Shown here piece after piece: positions 42,417 through 52,772 of a stretch of DNA of 64,000 nucleotides (position 1 is the first letter of the stretch; the number at the start of each line of letters is the position of its first letter). A program made the position numbers and the translations under genes. Source of the stretch: Companilactobacillus heilongjiangensis (GTDB lineage: Bacteria > Bacillota > Bacilli > Lactobacillales > Lactobacillaceae); NCBI RefSeq assembly GCF_000831645.3, contig NZ_CP012559.1, forward strand, positions 496,001 through 560,000. The letters are read 5' to 3'. A model generated the notes under the pieces. The model did no database searches. It had not been told where the DNA came from and saw only the letters and a program-made list of their open reading frames with translations.

Positions 42417-44501
42417 CTAATCTTCATCATCGTCATCAATTTCATCGTCAACTTTAATATCTTTCAAAGCTGAACGATCTTTTCTGACTAAACGTAAACG
42501 ATTGAGTGAAACTTTTCCAAGTACTAATGGTACTCGTTCTTCGACTACATCACTGTAGGAAAGTCCGAACCAGTTTGCTGGTGAGATGAACTCTTGTAGG
42601 AAGAAGCGCATGTGAATTACACTCTTCTTCAAACTGCTGATCTTTGTATCTGGTGATAAAATTTCTCTGATAATAACGAATGAGAAGTCACCAACATCAC
42701 GGTCAGGAATAGTTGTATATTTCTGTGGTTGCTGCTTGATTTCACCGTTTGACATCATATCATTCACAACTTGACGCAAGTAGACGTTAACTTTCTGATC
42801 AACTCTGAATCCTAAGTAAAGTTGAACGCTGACCATGTAGTCGGTATCGAAAGTTTCAACGCTATATGCAGCTGTATATGGTTCATCGGTAACGTTAACT
42901 GTTACGAACCAGTAGACTTGAGCGCGCTTTGGACGCTTATCAAGGATTGAATAAAGAATATTCTTCTTGATACGGTAGCCATCGTGAATCTTAGTTAAGT
43001 AAACCAAATTAGTTGTATAAAGTGGGTAACTAGGGTCTTTTCTCAAATCATTCAATTGATGCTTGAAAGCTAATAGTGAAACGAAGTGACTCCGATATGT
43101 GTTGTCATCTTTAAGTCTTTCACCGTATCTCCAGATGAACATAACAGCGATAAGTAGGGCGGCGATAAACATAGTAATGTAAGCACCGTGAATGAACTTG
43201 CTACTGTTAGTTACGAAGAAAATACTTTCAATAATAAAGAAGAAACTGATAATAATCGTTGTAAAGAAGCGATTAGCACGTTTCATTAACAACCATTGAT
43301 GGAGCAAGATTGTTGTCATTAACATTGTGATTGTAATTTCTAGACCGTAGGCATTTGACATGTTTTCGGAAGTTTTGAAATAGAAGACGATGAACAAACA
43401 AACGACCCAGATAATTGAGTTAACTGTTGGAATATAAAGTTGACCTTTGAAATTAGTAGGGTAATAAGTTTTCAATCTTGGGAAAATCTTCAATTTGGTA
43501 GCTTCAGATACTAGTGTGTATGAGCCTGAAATCAAGGCTTGAGAAGCAATGATTGCGGCCATAGCTGAAAGGAAGATTCCGAAGAGTCTGAAATCAGCTG
43601 GAATAGATTGATAGAACGGATTCATTGCGGAACCCATGTTTTGAAGCGTGTGATTATCTTTAACACTTAAAATCCATGTTGCTTGACCTAAGTAACTTAG
43701 TAACAAGCAAATCTTGACGAATGGCCAACTAGTGTAAATGTTAGGTCGACCAACGTGTCCCATATCTGAATAGAGGGCTTCAGCACCAGTAGTAGCAAGG
43801 AAAATACTACCAAGGATGAAGACACCGCGGATATTGATTGGACTTCTTAATAGTTCAATCGCGTAGTATGGGTTCAAAGCTCGTAACATAGTCCAGTCGG
43901 ATGAAAGATTTAGGATTCCCATAAGACCAAGGAAAGCAAACCAAACTAGCATGATAGGACCGAAAGCTCGACCAATCAATTGTGTCCCAAATCTTTGTAT
44001 AAAGAAGAGGGTCGACAAAATAATCAGCGTGACAATAATTACTTGGTTTTGAGTACTAATCAAAACGGTATTGTGAATGGCAATGCCTTTCAGACCTTCG
44101 ATTGCGGCAGTGACAGTAACAGCAGGTGTCATCATACCGTCGGCTAGGAAGGTTGCCCCACCAACCATAGCCGGAATAATTAGCCACTTAGCACGCTTTC
44201 TAACCAAAGTGTAGAGGGCGAAAATACCACCTTCACCACGGTTATCAGCACGCAAAGCAATTAAAACATACTTAATTGTCGTGACTAAAGTCAGTGTCCA
44301 AAATATTAATGAAACACTGCCTAGAATAAAATTAGTGGACATCTTATCAAGTCCACCATTCCCAACCATTAAAGAGTGCATAACATATAGAGGTGAGGTA
44401 CCAATATCTCCATAAACGATTCCTAAAGCAATTAGGAACCCTGCAACACTCTTTTTTGAATGGGGGTTATTCTTCAATGAATTTAGTTGTGTTTTTTCCA
44501 T
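42417..44501 (-). CDS. kup: KUP-family potassium transporter
   Basis: A potassium uptake protein (694 aa), proton-coupled, in the cell membrane. The N-terminus holds the family signature ALGIVYGDIGTSPLYV and there are about twelve helices to residue 460, followed by a cytosolic C-terminal domain. The C-terminus is very acidic (VDDEIDDDDED). The start is the ATG at 44501 behind GGAG; an ATG ten codons earlier lacks a site. Its stop codon TAG lies at the edge of S1. Confidence 0.93.
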   Translation of the reverse strand: MEKTQLNSLKNNPHSKKSVAGFLIALGIVYGDIGTSPLYVMHSLMVGNGGLDKMSTNFILGSVSLIFWTLTLVTTIKYVLIALRADNRGEGGIFALYTLVRKRAKWLIIPAMVGGATFLADGMMTPAVTVTAAIEGLKGIAIHNTVLISTQNQVIIVTLIILSTLFFIQRFGTQLIGRAFGPIMLVWFAFLGLMGILNLSSDWTMLRALNPYYAIELLRSPINIRGVFILGSIFLATTGAEALYSDMGHVGRPNIYTSWPFVKICLLLSYLGQATWILSVKDNHTLQNMGSAMNPFYQSIPADFRLFGIFLSAMAAIIASQALISGSYTLVSEATKLKIFPRLKTYYPTNFKGQLYIPTVNSIIWVVCLFIVFYFKTSENMSNAYGLEITITMLMTTILLHQWLLMKRANRFFTTIIISFFFIIESIFFVTNSSKFIHGAYITMFIAALLIAVMFIWRYGERLKDDNTYRSHFVSLLAFKHQLNDLRKDPSYPLYTTNLVYLTKIHDGYRIKKNILYSILDKRPKRAQVYWFVTVNVTDEPYTAAYSVETFDTDYMVSVQLYLGFRVDQKVNVYLRQVVNDMMSNGEIKQQPQKYTTIPDRDVGDFSFVIIREILSPDTKISSLKKSVIHMRFFLQEFISPANWFGLSYSDVVEERVPLVLGKVSLNRLRLVRKDRSALKDIKVDDEIDDDDED

Positions 44502-44716
44502 ATAAATAATCTCCAAAAATAAACAGTTCAACGGCGATTATAACATTAGAATTGCTAGTATGAAACCACTTAATTTTGGTCTAGTGGGTTTCGCTATATA
44601 TCACAGCAATCAATCGTAGTTGGTATTAATTCATATCTGAAAGTTGAAGTTTCAGATAACCGTTGTCGCAACCATCTAAGTTGTAATTTATCTGCTCATT
44701 CATATCACAAAAAATA

Positions 44717-44901
44717 GATTAGTTGGAAGAGCTGAGAGTATTTACCTGCAGCGAAAGTGGTGTTATGGCTTTAGCCATTACAGCACCGGGCGTGTTGGAG
44801 ACTTGCCGGTTCTGCAAGGCTTCAACCGAGGTTCGAGACCGCTCTTTGGCTCGGACCGTACCACGCAGCAGATGAATACTCTCAGCTCTGGAAACGGCAT
44901 A
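44717..44901 (+). repeat. R11: cloverleaf-like structured repeat, arm type A
   Basis: Arms AGAGCTGAGAGTATT and AATACTCTCAGCTCT are a perfect 15-bp pair that continues imperfectly. P2 (GGC TTTA GCC tip), P3 (CTTGC...GCAAG) and P4 (GGTTCGAGACC...GGCTCGGACC) are present. The GGCAT end faces the 3' end of pepX, 21 bp away. The rest of the kup-pepX gap shows only a small inverted repeat (TATCTGAAAGTTG/TTTCAGATA). Confidence 0.86.
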
Positions 44902-44921
44902 CTTAACTAAACTTTCAACCT

Positions 44922-47345
44922 TTAGTTTTTATGTATTGGAACGACTAATGAAGAATCATTGGCCTGAACTGTATATTTGATATTTTGATTACCACGAACT
45001 GTCATACCAAAATCTGTTGCATAGACGATCAAACCTAATTGATGGCCTTTGAGTAATTTGTAAAATGTTGGTTGAAGCTCAACATCAATATTATAGAAAA
45101 CATTTGGTTTTAGTTCATCAACTTTATAGTTGTTTTCACGATTCTGTAAATTAATGTGACCCTTAGTGATCATCTTGAACGGTGTTGGTTGTGCATAGGT
45201 AAATTCACGTAAATCATCTTCACGCCAATCGTATGTTTCAGCTAAACTATTTTTCGATAATAACGTTGGTGAAACGGTCAAACGTTTGGCCTCACCGTAA
45301 TCAATTAATTGGAAACTCAAGAGTCCGATATCTTCACTGGAACTAACTTTTAGTTGAACATGAACTTTACCGTCAATTGTTAAGTTGTCAGATAAAGCAT
45401 CAGTCTTGTAAATTAGTTGATTGTCAGTCAATTTCTTATCGGCAGCAATCAAATCATGTTCCCAAGTATCGTTATGCTTAGCATAATTATCGAAGGTTGG
45501 TTGATCCAAGTTGTCTTGGAATGATTGAGTTGATGGAGTAACTGTATCAGTTGACAATTTATCACTTGATAAATTATATTTAACTTGTTGATTTTCGGCG
45601 TTATCCCAGTCTTTGTAAGCTGTCCAGTTCTCAGTCTTCGTATTATCTTGGATGATAACATTAGGGATGATTTCCTTGGCTTGATTGTCAATTCCGAGTA
45701 ATTCATGAGTCAGCCAAAGGTTGATGATATCGTTATAGTCGATAGAACGAAAGGCATTAATGTAAATGTGTTGTCCTTGGTGCAAAATGATCTTTTGTGT
45801 AACGCCGTTATGCTTGATACCATTCCAAAGTCGTTCAACGTTTCTAGGTTTAACATTCCAGTCATTTAAGCCGTGGACCATGAAGACGTCAGCTTTGATA
45901 TTCTTGAAATTCTTGTGGTAATTACGAGCATCCCAGAAAGTATTGTAATCGCCAGTTGTTCGATCTTCGCCAGCTTGGATTGCTTTAATTTGGTCGTCCC
46001 ATTGTGATTTTATATTGTGAAAATCACCAGGCTGTAAACGACGACTGAATGTTTCTTCTGCCAAAACGTCAGCGTCTTCGCCAGGGAAGCCACCGGGAGC
46101 GATAACTAGTCCGCCGTCACGGTAGTAGTCGTACCAATTAGAAATGGCAGCTTCACTAATAACAGTCTTTAATCCTGAAACACCAGTAGTTGCAGCGGCA
46201 GTAGCTAATGTTCCTAAGTATGAACGACCAGTCATGGCAACTTTTTGATTTGACCACCATGCCTTAATTTTAATGTTGTCAGTTCGGTTGGTGAAAGCAG
46301 GCAATTGACCAGTCAACCACTTGATGATTGCAACGGTTGAAATAGTTTCGTCAGGATCACCAGTAGTTCTGAAACCGTCGGAGTCTTTTGTACCGATACC
46401 GGCCATATAAACGACCGCAAAACCACGAGCTAGGAAGTAGTCATTTAAAGTGTAAGAACTTTCTCTAGAAAAATCCTGTTCGGCTTTTTTAGTTTCGCCA
46501 TCGATTTTTCTAGGGGCAGGTATTTCTTGATTGTCATTTTTATATTCGATATCTGAATATTTTAAATTATTTGGTTGTTTGTGTGTTAAAGGTACGTTGA
46601 CGTTGTGAGTTAGCTTTTCACCGGTCTCATCGTTAGTACCTTGGTTGTACGGACTAGCAGTGTAGAGAACAGGTACTTTCAAGCCGTTTTCAGTTTCACT
46701 AGGACGTAAAATTTCAGCTTTTAGTAAATCACGTTTGCCGTCATGGTCACTGTCTTGAGGTGATTCTACGTAAACGACTTCACGAATTAACTTATGTGGG
46801 TTGAATACAGGCAAAGTCTTACCATTGAATAGCATTGGCTTAGTGATTTGCCCATAGAACTTAGTGAAGTAACCTTTGGATGCGAGGGAGTCAATATATG
46901 TTTGTCCCATCTTGTTGTGAGTTGCTAATAACCAATACCAAGCGGACTTTAACTCGTCAATGGTGAACGAAGCGCCGTTATGGTCAGCAACCATCAATTG
47001 AATTTTTTCCATGGCAGCTAGTGGATCGGTAAATGAGAAGTCCACGTCAGGATTGAATTTGAGAAGTTGTAGGGCAACGTTATAGAAAGCTACGACTGAG
47101 ACGTGAGTGGCTGAATCGATATATTCACTCAAATTTTGGTCGTCAGTTGCCATATATGTTTTGAGCGTTTCTTCAAAAGTAGAAGAAGTTTTATCTTCTA
47201 AAAAACTCTTGCTTAAAAAACTGATCCAAAGTTGCAGGGGATTGGTTTCTGACTCGTTATCTTTATCTAGAAAACCGATTTCGGTGAGCTCTGTTAATTG
47301 ATCTTTAAAGTCTGTTGGACGGATTGCAAATTGGTTATTTTTCAT
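44922..47345 (-). CDS. pepX: Xaa-Pro dipeptidyl-peptidase
   Basis: A cytosolic serine peptidase (807 aa) that removes N-terminal X-Pro dipeptides, used in growth on casein-like peptides. The alpha/beta-hydrolase nucleophile Ser is in [11 protein letters not shown]. The catalytic Asp lies in the [14 protein letters not shown] region, and the catalytic His is in [10 protein letters not shown]. The helical N-terminal and jelly-roll C-terminal domains account for the rest. The start is the ATG at 47345 with AAGGAG upstream. It is monocistronic, flanked by R11 after the stop and R12 before the start. Confidence 0.94.
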   Translation of the reverse strand: MKNNQFAIRPTDFKDQLTELTEIGFLDKDNESETNPLQLWISFLSKSFLEDKTSSTFEETLKTYMATDDQNLSEYIDSATHVSVVAFYNVALQLLKFNPDVDFSFTDPLAAMEKIQLMVADHNGASFTIDELKSAWYWLLATHNKMGQTYIDSLASKGYFTKFYGQITKPMLFNGKTLPVFNPHKLIREVVYVESPQDSDHDGKRDLLKAEILRPSETENGLKVPVLYTASPYNQGTNDETGEKLTHNVNVPLTHKQPNNLKYSDIEYKNDNQEIPAPRKIDGETKKAEQDFSRESSYTLNDYFLARGFAVVYMAGIGTKDSDGFRTTGDPDETISTVAIIKWLTGQLPAFTNRTDNIKIKAWWSNQKVAMTGRSYLGTLATAAATTGVSGLKTVISEAAISNWYDYYRDGGLVIAPGGFPGEDADVLAEETFSRRLQPGDFHNIKSQWDDQIKAIQAGEDRTTGDYNTFWDARNYHKNFKNIKADVFMVHGLNDWNVKPRNVERLWNGIKHNGVTQKIILHQGQHIYINAFRSIDYNDIINLWLTHELLGIDNQAKEIIPNVIIQDNTKTENWTAYKDWDNAENQQVKYNLSSDKLSTDTVTPSTQSFQDNLDQPTFDNYAKHNDTWEHDLIAADKKLTDNQLIYKTDALSDNLTIDGKVHVQLKVSSSEDIGLLSFQLIDYGEAKRLTVSPTLLSKNSLAETYDWREDDLREFTYAQPTPFKMITKGHINLQNRENNYKVDELKPNVFYNIDVELQPTFYKLLKGHQLGLIVYATDFGMTVRGNQNIKYTVQANDSSLVVPIHKN

Positions 47346-47428
47346 ATGAACAACTCCTTTTTTAGATATTATTCTCATTATAGAGCAGTGGGGATTATTT
47401 TGCCTTAATACTCTAGTTTATTAGATAT

Positions 47429-47604
47429 AATGCCGCCTCCGGCCACCAGAAATTTTCGCCTGCAATGGGACCGGGTCGAGCCAAGGTCTCGCCCCTCGCT
47501 TTTGAGCCAAAGTGCGGTCTCAAAAGACGTCCGTGGAGTAAGGAGTAAACTCCTAACACCACCTTCATTGCGGGTGAAATTTCTGGTGACCGGAGGCTAG
47601 TTGG
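47429..47604 (-). repeat. R12: cloverleaf-like structured repeat
   Basis: Arms CCACCAGAAATTTC and GAAATTTCTGGTG pair, continued by CCTGCAATG/CATTGCGGG. P4 is short (GTCGAGCC...GGTCTCGCCC), P3 is TTTTGAG...CTCAAAA, and P2 has a GGAG TAAA CTCC tip. The ATGCCG end faces the pepX start, 84 bp away, so it may lie in the pepX leader or its promoter region. Confidence 0.84.
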
Positions 47605-47691
47605 TTGAAAAGGGGAAAACATTCTTTAACATGTAGTGCTAGTTGATAACTTGTTGCAGGTATTCGCAGATATTCATATAGATTATAGAAA

Positions 47692-47738
47692 AAGCCACAA
47701 ATTACATTGGTCAATGAAAGACGATGTAATTTGTGACT
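47692..47738. terminator. hairpin between R12 and S2
   Basis: GCCACAAATTACAT pairs with ATGTAATTTGTGAC across an 18-base loop; it is followed by TTTTG on the right and preceded by AAAA on the left. It could be the pepC terminator on the minus strand, beyond S3 and S2. Confidence 0.6.
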
Positions 47739-47762
47739 TTTGATAATTGTATTTTTAAATAG

Positions 47763-47897
47763 GCGGTGGCTCTGAAACGAGCTGCGCAGGCCAATTTCTT
47801 CCGCTTTGCCTAACTTCCCAAATCATCCGCAAAGTACGTGGACAATTCGTGAAGTTAAGCAAATGCTCGGAAATTCCCAGGCCTGCTCCGCTCTCTA
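47763..47897 (-). repeat. S2: second structured repeat family
   Basis: Outer arms GCAGGCCAATTTC and GAAATTCCCAGGCCTGC, middle TTTGCCTAACTTC/GAAGTTAAGCAAA. Compared with S1 both stems have changed on both sides, so pairing is preserved. It is in direct tandem with S3, downstream of pepC. Confidence 0.72.
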
Positions 47898-48024
47898 ATT
47901 GAAACGAGCTACGACAGGGCAACTCCTTCCGCTTTTCATAATTAAGCAAATCGCCCGCTAAGTTCGGCGTGCAATTCACTTAATTACGAAAATGCTCGGG
48001 AGCTGACCGCCCTGTCTCCGCTCT
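47898..48024 (-). repeat. S3: second structured repeat family, at the pepC stop
   Basis: Outer arms GACAGGGCAACTCC/GGGAGCTGACCGCCCTGTC, middle TCATAATTAAG/CTTAATTACGA. Read with pepC it begins at the stop codon (TAGAGAG), exactly as S1 does at kup. Confidence 0.74.
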
Positions 48025-49368
48025 CTATGCTAATGCTCCCATTGGATCCCATGGTGCTAATACTTTTGGTTCTTTTGATTCTGTTTCAAAGGTATTCTTG
48101 AGGTCTTCTGGTAAGTACTTCTTGTTGATAACTAGTTGGTAAACGAATTCGTCGAACCATGAGTCGCTCATTACGAAGTAACCTTTTGTTCCGACTTTTT
48201 CACCCCATGAGTTTTCAACTTTCCACTTCAATGGGTTGCCGTTTTCGTCTAAATCAACGCCGGTGATAACCATGGCATGTGTCATCATGCTTTCGATGTA
48301 GTCAAGGCGTTCTGCCTTTGTCATCTTCAAGTCAGTGTTTAGTAGGCCCTCAAGGTCATAGATGTTTGTATCCATGATACCAATCTTACGATCTGAACTT
48401 TGGCCAACATCACTACCAAACCAAACTGTTTCGCCAGCTTGGAGTTGTTTAACGGCTAGTTTCTTGAAGTCATTGATTTCAAGGTTCAAGTGACGTACTT
48501 GACGTCCGCCGATTACGTTACCAAGCATTTCAACTGTGTAAACGTGGTTGTATGGCTTGTCAGCTGTTGGAGCGTTGATTGTTGAAATGTAACTGTCTAA
48601 GTCCCAGCCAACATACTTCTTGAAGAATTCTTGAGGTGTGATGCCTGTTTCTTTGTGATAGTTCTTATCGTCATCACGGTAAGCCCAGTCAAATTTTGTA
48701 GGAGGAACGCCGACTGTGTAAACCAAAATCTTGTAGATTTCACTTAGTAATTCGTTCTTCTTACGTTCGATGTCTTCTTCAGACTTGTTGTCGTTAACAA
48801 GGTTACGCAAGATGATAGCGTCTTTACGTAATTTCTTGTTAAGAACGTTATTTAGTTCAGATGAGTTTGTACGACTGAATGTATCTGGCATTACGGCCTT
48901 AGGAACGACACCATATTTTTGAACAAGTGCCATAACCATATCCCATTGACCACCATCTTGTTGAGGTGTTGCCATTAGGAAGTCGACTTTACGGTCGCCA
49001 GTTGGTAAAGCAGCTGTGTTGATAACATTTTCGAAGAAGTAGTTAGATTTTTCTAGTTTGTCCCAGAAAAGCATGTAACCTTGTGAAAGTTCAAAGCCCT
49101 TGATCTTAAAGTTATCTTGAAGAGGGTGTCTCATAGTATTCAATGCTGCGAAAACCCAGCATAATCCAGATTGTTTTTGGTCGGCAACTTTACCAGTATC
49201 AATTTCAACTGAGAAAGTAGGGTCCATAGCAACTTTAGATGCAATTGTTTCACTTGATTTGAACAAACCATTGTTAGCAACAGCGTTTTTAATTGCTGAA
49301 GAACCTGGTGTGTTTTCAAAAGCGTTTTTAAAATTATCTAATTCTGATGATGTGATTTCTTTAGTCAT
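48025..49368 (-). CDS. pepC: aminopeptidase C
   Basis: A cytosolic cysteine aminopeptidase of the bleomycin hydrolase family (447 aa), normally a hexamer. The triad is visible: Cys in QKQSGLCWVFA (with the oxyanion Gln just before), His in MMTHAMVITG, and Asn in WKVENSWGEK. The C-terminus ends in MGALA, close to the usual self-trimming tail. The start is the ATG at 49368 behind GAGGAGAG. It is the last gene of a leftward GNAT-rpiA-pepC group, 13 bp after rpiA. Its TAG stop lies at the edge of S3. Confidence 0.94.
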   Translation of the reverse strand: MTKEITSSELDNFKNAFENTPGSSAIKNAVANNGLFKSSETIASKVAMDPTFSVEIDTGKVADQKQSGLCWVFAALNTMRHPLQDNFKIKGFELSQGYMLFWDKLEKSNYFFENVINTAALPTGDRKVDFLMATPQQDGGQWDMVMALVQKYGVVPKAVMPDTFSRTNSSELNNVLNKKLRKDAIILRNLVNDNKSEEDIERKKNELLSEIYKILVYTVGVPPTKFDWAYRDDDKNYHKETGITPQEFFKKYVGWDLDSYISTINAPTADKPYNHVYTVEMLGNVIGGRQVRHLNLEINDFKKLAVKQLQAGETVWFGSDVGQSSDRKIGIMDTNIYDLEGLLNTDLKMTKAERLDYIESMMTHAMVITGVDLDENGNPLKWKVENSWGEKVGTKGYFVMSDSWFDEFVYQLVINKKYLPEDLKNTFETESKEPKVLAPWDPMGALA

Positions 49369-49381
49369 ACAATTCTCTCCT

Positions 49382-50071
49382 CTATCTGATATTATCGATT
49401 ACTTTTGGTCCATCGGCATAACCGACGATAATGGTATTAACTATATCAAGAAATAGTCCATGTGCAACTATTCCAACTTGATGATCTAACCATTCGGCTA
49501 ATAGGTGAGGGTGAGTAATTTCGCCCATTTTTAAATCAATTACGTAATTTTTATTATGTGTCAAAACGCGTTTGCCATCGTCATTTAAACGAAATTCGGG
49601 ATGTAGGTCTTCTTTTTGAAGGTCTGCAAAGGTCTTTTCACAACCGAAAGGAATTACTTCTAGTGGCAATGGGAAACTGCCTAGGGTGTTAGCCAATTTT
49701 GATTGGTCAACGATCCAAATATTTTTGGTGGAATTAGTTGCGACCATCTTTTCAAGCAAGTGGGCAGCACCGCCACCTTTGATACCTTGGTAATTCTTGT
49801 CGATTTGATCGGCACCATCAATGGTTAAATCGATGTGGTCGACATCATTTAAATCTTTGGTTGGGATGCCAAGCGACTTAGCTTGTTTTTCAGAGCGAGA
49901 AGAAGTGGTTACAGCAACGATATTTTTGATATCGCCAGCTTGATATCTCTTGCCGAGTTCCTCAATCATGTAATAAACCGTGGAGCCAGTACCAAGTCCT
50001 ACAACACTATTACTTTGGATAAAGTCAACGGACTTAATACCAACGGCCTGCTTTAATTCATTTTGATCCAA
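49382..50071 (-). CDS. rpiA: ribose-5-phosphate isomerase A
   Basis: Interconverts ribose 5-phosphate and ribulose 5-phosphate in the pentose phosphate pathway (229 aa, standard length). Motifs: [17 protein letters not shown] near residue 25, TIDGADQID and [12 protein letters not shown]. The start is TTG at 50071, directly after the stop of the GNAT gene, with GGGGG eight bases upstream inside that gene. It is followed closely by pepC. Confidence 0.94.
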   Translation of the reverse strand: MDQNELKQAVGIKSVDFIQSNSVVGLGTGSTVYYMIEELGKRYQAGDIKNIVAVTTSSRSEKQAKSLGIPTKDLNDVDHIDLTIDGADQIDKNYQGIKGGGAAHLLEKMVATNSTKNIWIVDQSKLANTLGSFPLPLEVIPFGCEKTFADLQKEDLHPEFRLNDDGKRVLTHNKNYVIDLKMGEITHPHLLAEWLDHQVGIVAHGLFLDIVNTIIVGYADGPKVIDNIR

Positions 50072-50374
50072 CTATTTTTCCCCCTTTAAAAGCTCTTGGT
50101 AATTTTCTGCTAACAAAAATCTGATCTCTGGTTTCTTCTTGAAAGAAGCTTTAGCATATTCGCAAACGGGAACGATCTTAAGACTCTTCAAATCTGCGTA
50201 ATCCAAAACTGCATTGAGAAGTTTTCCAGCCAATCCTTGACCACGATAGTCATCATCGACAAAAGTATGATCGATTGAAATCACTCCGTCTTTAACAGTT
50301 GAATATGTGATTTCACCGGCCATTTTATCGCCGTCCTGTAAAAAGAAACGACCATCCTCATGTTTAAATTCCAT
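50072..50374 (-). CDS. GNAT-family N-acetyltransferase-like protein (YjdJ type)
   Basis: A small acetyl-CoA-dependent transferase domain of 100 aa, of the short YjdJ/COG2388 branch. The acetyl-CoA loop is seen in DDDYRGQGLAGKLLNAVLDYA and a conserved segment in IVPVCEYAKASFKKKPE. A good AGGAGGT precedes the ATG. It is the first gene of the unit with rpiA and pepC. The acceptor is unknown. R13 lies 114 bp upstream. Confidence 0.86.
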   Translation of the reverse strand: MEFKHEDGRFFLQDGDKMAGEITYSTVKDGVISIDHTFVDDDYRGQGLAGKLLNAVLDYADLKSLKIVPVCEYAKASFKKKPEIRFLLAENYQELLKGEK

Positions 50375-50487
50375 AAAATTACCTCCTGCTAGATTAATTT
50401 AATATTATACTACTCTATTATAAGAAGAAAGTCAGTGTAATGAATAGTTTTATAGTGGTTAAAATGCTATTATTTTAGTTACTGAAG

Positions 50488-50670
50488 GTTTGTTTCTCCA
50501 GAGCTGAGAGTATTAACCTGCTATGCGGAACGGCCCGAGCCAAAGTGCGGTCTCGACCCTCGGTTTGAATACTTGCACAGACCGCAAGTATCCAAACTCG
50601 CCCGGTGGTGTAATGGCTAAAGCCATAACGCCACTTTCACAGCTGGTTAATACTCTCAGCTCTTCCGATT
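50488..50670 (-). repeat. R13: cloverleaf-like structured repeat, arm type A
   Basis: Arms AGAGCTGAGAGTATTAACC and GGTTAATACTCTCAGCTCT are a perfect 19-bp pair. P4 (CCCGAGCC...GGTCTCGA), P3 (ACTTGC...GCAAGT) and P2 (GGC TAAA GCC tip) are present. It lies in the divergent gap between the GNAT gene and dut. Confidence 0.86.
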
Positions 50671-50699
50671 TTTTTGATTTGATATATTCTAAATCGTTG

Positions 50700-50788
50700 G
50701 GGATGCTGTGGTATCGTGCTTAGTACCGGACGTATTTTGAGACCAGTCCGCACAGCCCGTGAATATTTCTCATCTCTGGAGACGGCTT
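50700..50788 (+). repeat. R13b: partial, degenerate R element
   Basis: A half element with the right end only: GGACGTATTTTGAGACC, CAGTCCGCACAG, and the terminus CTCTGGAGACGGC, but no intact left arm or P2. Its terminal end faces dut, opposite to R13, so the two resemble the outward pairs seen elsewhere. Confidence 0.6.
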
Positions 50789-50814
50789 CATACAATACTT
50801 AAGGAGTTTTCAAT

Positions 50815-51357
50815 TTGACAAAAAAACGTGGATTTGAAATTGTTAAAAAATACGAAGGTAAAGGAATCAATTTACCAGTTCGTCAAACTAAAAATGCTGC
50901 AGGTTACGATATTGAGAGTTCCGAAGATTTTGTTGTTCCCTCAATTTGGAAATTTGGTGTTTTGAATGTTTTGAAATTTTTGCTAAATAAGGGCAAAATG
51001 GATGACGACAAAATTGCTGAAGTTCAAAAATCAATCAAGCCAGTATTGGTACCAACCGGTGTCAAAGCTTATATGCAAGATGATGAAGTTTTGATTATTG
51101 CTAGTCGTTCCAGCAATCCATTGAAACGTGGTTTATCAATTCCTAATGGTATTGGCGTTGTCGATGCAGATTATTATAATAATGACAGTAACGAGGGTGA
51201 GTTGTTTGTTCAATTGATCAACTTTTTCCCAGTTGATTACACTGTTAAAAAAGGTGAACGTTTAGCCCAAGGAATATTCATCAAATACCTTACAACCGAT
51301 GACGACGAGGGTGGATTAACAAAACGTCATGGAGGATTTGGTTCTTCAGGAATATAA
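50815..51357 (+). CDS. dut: dUTP diphosphatase family protein
   Basis: A trimeric dUTPase-fold protein (180 aa) that removes dUTP to keep uracil out of DNA. Motifs: [53 protein letters not shown] at the C-terminus. Between I and II there is an insertion of about 30 residues ([18 protein letters not shown]), seen in lactic acid bacterial forms. The start is TTG at 50815 behind AAGGAG. It lies 19 bp upstream of radA, so they form one transcript. Confidence 0.9.
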   Translation: MTKKRGFEIVKKYEGKGINLPVRQTKNAAGYDIESSEDFVVPSIWKFGVLNVLKFLLNKGKMDDDKIAEVQKSIKPVLVPTGVKAYMQDDEVLIIASRSSNPLKRGLSIPNGIGVVDADYYNNDSNEGELFVQLINFFPVDYTVKKGERLAQGIFIKYLTTDDDEGGLTKRHGGFGSSGI

Positions 51358-51376
51358 TAAGAAAGGAACTATTTTA

Positions 51377-52759
51377 TTGGCAAAAGCTAAAACAAAATTC
51401 GTATGTCAAAATTGTGGGTATGTTTCCCCAAAGTATCTCGGACGCTGCCCTAACTGTGGCGTTTGGAATCAAATGGTTGAAGAAATTGACCAACCAGATA
51501 TTGCTAAGATAAGTAAAGCTAATGCATCACCTAGTCGTCGTGTCAGTGATGTCGAATCTAAGCCGGTTAAGTTAGGTGAAGTTTCGTTTGAAAAGGAACC
51601 TCGTGTTAAGACTGAACTTGGCGAGTTGAATCGTGTGCTTGGTGGTGGTATCGTGCCGGGATCATTAATCTTAATTGGTGGTGACCCTGGTATTGGTAAA
51701 TCAACGCTTTTGACGCAGGTATCAGGTCAATTAGCTAGGGATGGCAGTAAAGTTTTGTACGTTTCTGGTGAAGAGAGTGCTTCTCAAATTAAGATGCGTG
51801 CTGACCGAATCGGCGTTACGGGCGATAATTTGTATCTTTATCCACAGACAGATATGAGTTATATCCGTGAAAATATCGATGAAATGCACCCTGACTATTT
51901 GATTATTGATTCTGTTCAAACAATGGATGAACCGGAGATAACGTCAGCTGTTGGTAGTGTTTCACAAATTCGTGAAGTTACAGCGGAATTGATGAACATT
52001 GCTAAGCAACAAAATATCACCGTTTTTGTCGTTGGACATGTGACTAAAGGTGGTGCCATTGCTGGTCCAAAAATTTTGGAACATATGGTTGATACTGTTT
52101 TATACTTTGAAGGGGACACCCATCATAGTTACCGTATTTTGCGTTCGGTTAAGAACCGTTTTGGTTCAACGAATGAAATCGGTATTTTTGAAATGCGTAC
52201 TAAAGGATTGGTCGAAGTGGCTAATCCATCAGAGATTTTCTTGGAAGAACGTTTAGCCGATGCCAATGGTTCTGCGGTTGTTGTTTCAATGGAAGGTACG
52301 AGACCAATTTTAGTTGAAATTCAGTCGCTAATAACGCCAACAGTCTTTGGAAATGCTAAGAGAACCGCCACTGGCTTAGATCACAACCGCGTTTCAGTGA
52401 TCATGGCCGTGTTGGAAAAACGTGGCAACTTGATGCTTCAAAATCAGGATGCTTACTTGAAGTCAACCGGTGGCGTAAAATTAGATGAACCTGCGATTGA
52501 TTTGGCTTTAGCAATGTCGATTGCATCAAGTTACAAGAATATCGGGATTTCTGGAACAGATTGTTTTGTTGGTGAAGTTGGTTTGACCGGTGAAGTACGT
52601 CGTGTCAATCGAATTGATCAACGTGTCAGTGAAGCTGAAAAATTAGGCTTCAAACGAATTTTTGTTCCCAAGAATAACCAAGGTGACTGGTCAAAAGACA
52701 GTAAAATTCAAATAATCGGTGTCAGTACAGTATCAGATGCAATGAAGAAAATTTTTTAA
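51377..52759 (+). CDS. radA: DNA repair protein RadA
   Basis: A RecA-related ATPase (460 aa) that promotes branch migration in recombinational repair. It begins with a C4 zinc finger ([20 protein letters not shown]). Then come Walker [12 protein letters not shown], the RadA-specific KNRFG in [13 protein letters not shown], and a Lon-like C-terminal domain ([17 protein letters not shown]). The start is TTG at 51377 with AAAGGA upstream; longer in-frame starts overlap dut and place extra residues before the zinc finger. It is followed by yacL 13 bp later. Confidence 0.94.
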   Translation: MAKAKTKFVCQNCGYVSPKYLGRCPNCGVWNQMVEEIDQPDIAKISKANASPSRRVSDVESKPVKLGEVSFEKEPRVKTELGELNRVLGGGIVPGSLILIGGDPGIGKSTLLTQVSGQLARDGSKVLYVSGEESASQIKMRADRIGVTGDNLYLYPQTDMSYIRENIDEMHPDYLIIDSVQTMDEPEITSAVGSVSQIREVTAELMNIAKQQNITVFVVGHVTKGGAIAGPKILEHMVDTVLYFEGDTHHSYRILRSVKNRFGSTNEIGIFEMRTKGLVEVANPSEIFLEERLADANGSAVVVSMEGTRPILVEIQSLITPTVFGNAKRTATGLDHNRVSVIMAVLEKRGNLMLQNQDAYLKSTGGVKLDEPAIDLALAMSIASSYKNIGISGTDCFVGEVGLTGEVRRVNRIDQRVSEAEKLGFKRIFVPKNNQGDWSKDSKIQIIGVSTVSDAMKKIF

Positions 52760-52772
52760 TGAGGAGGTTTCT

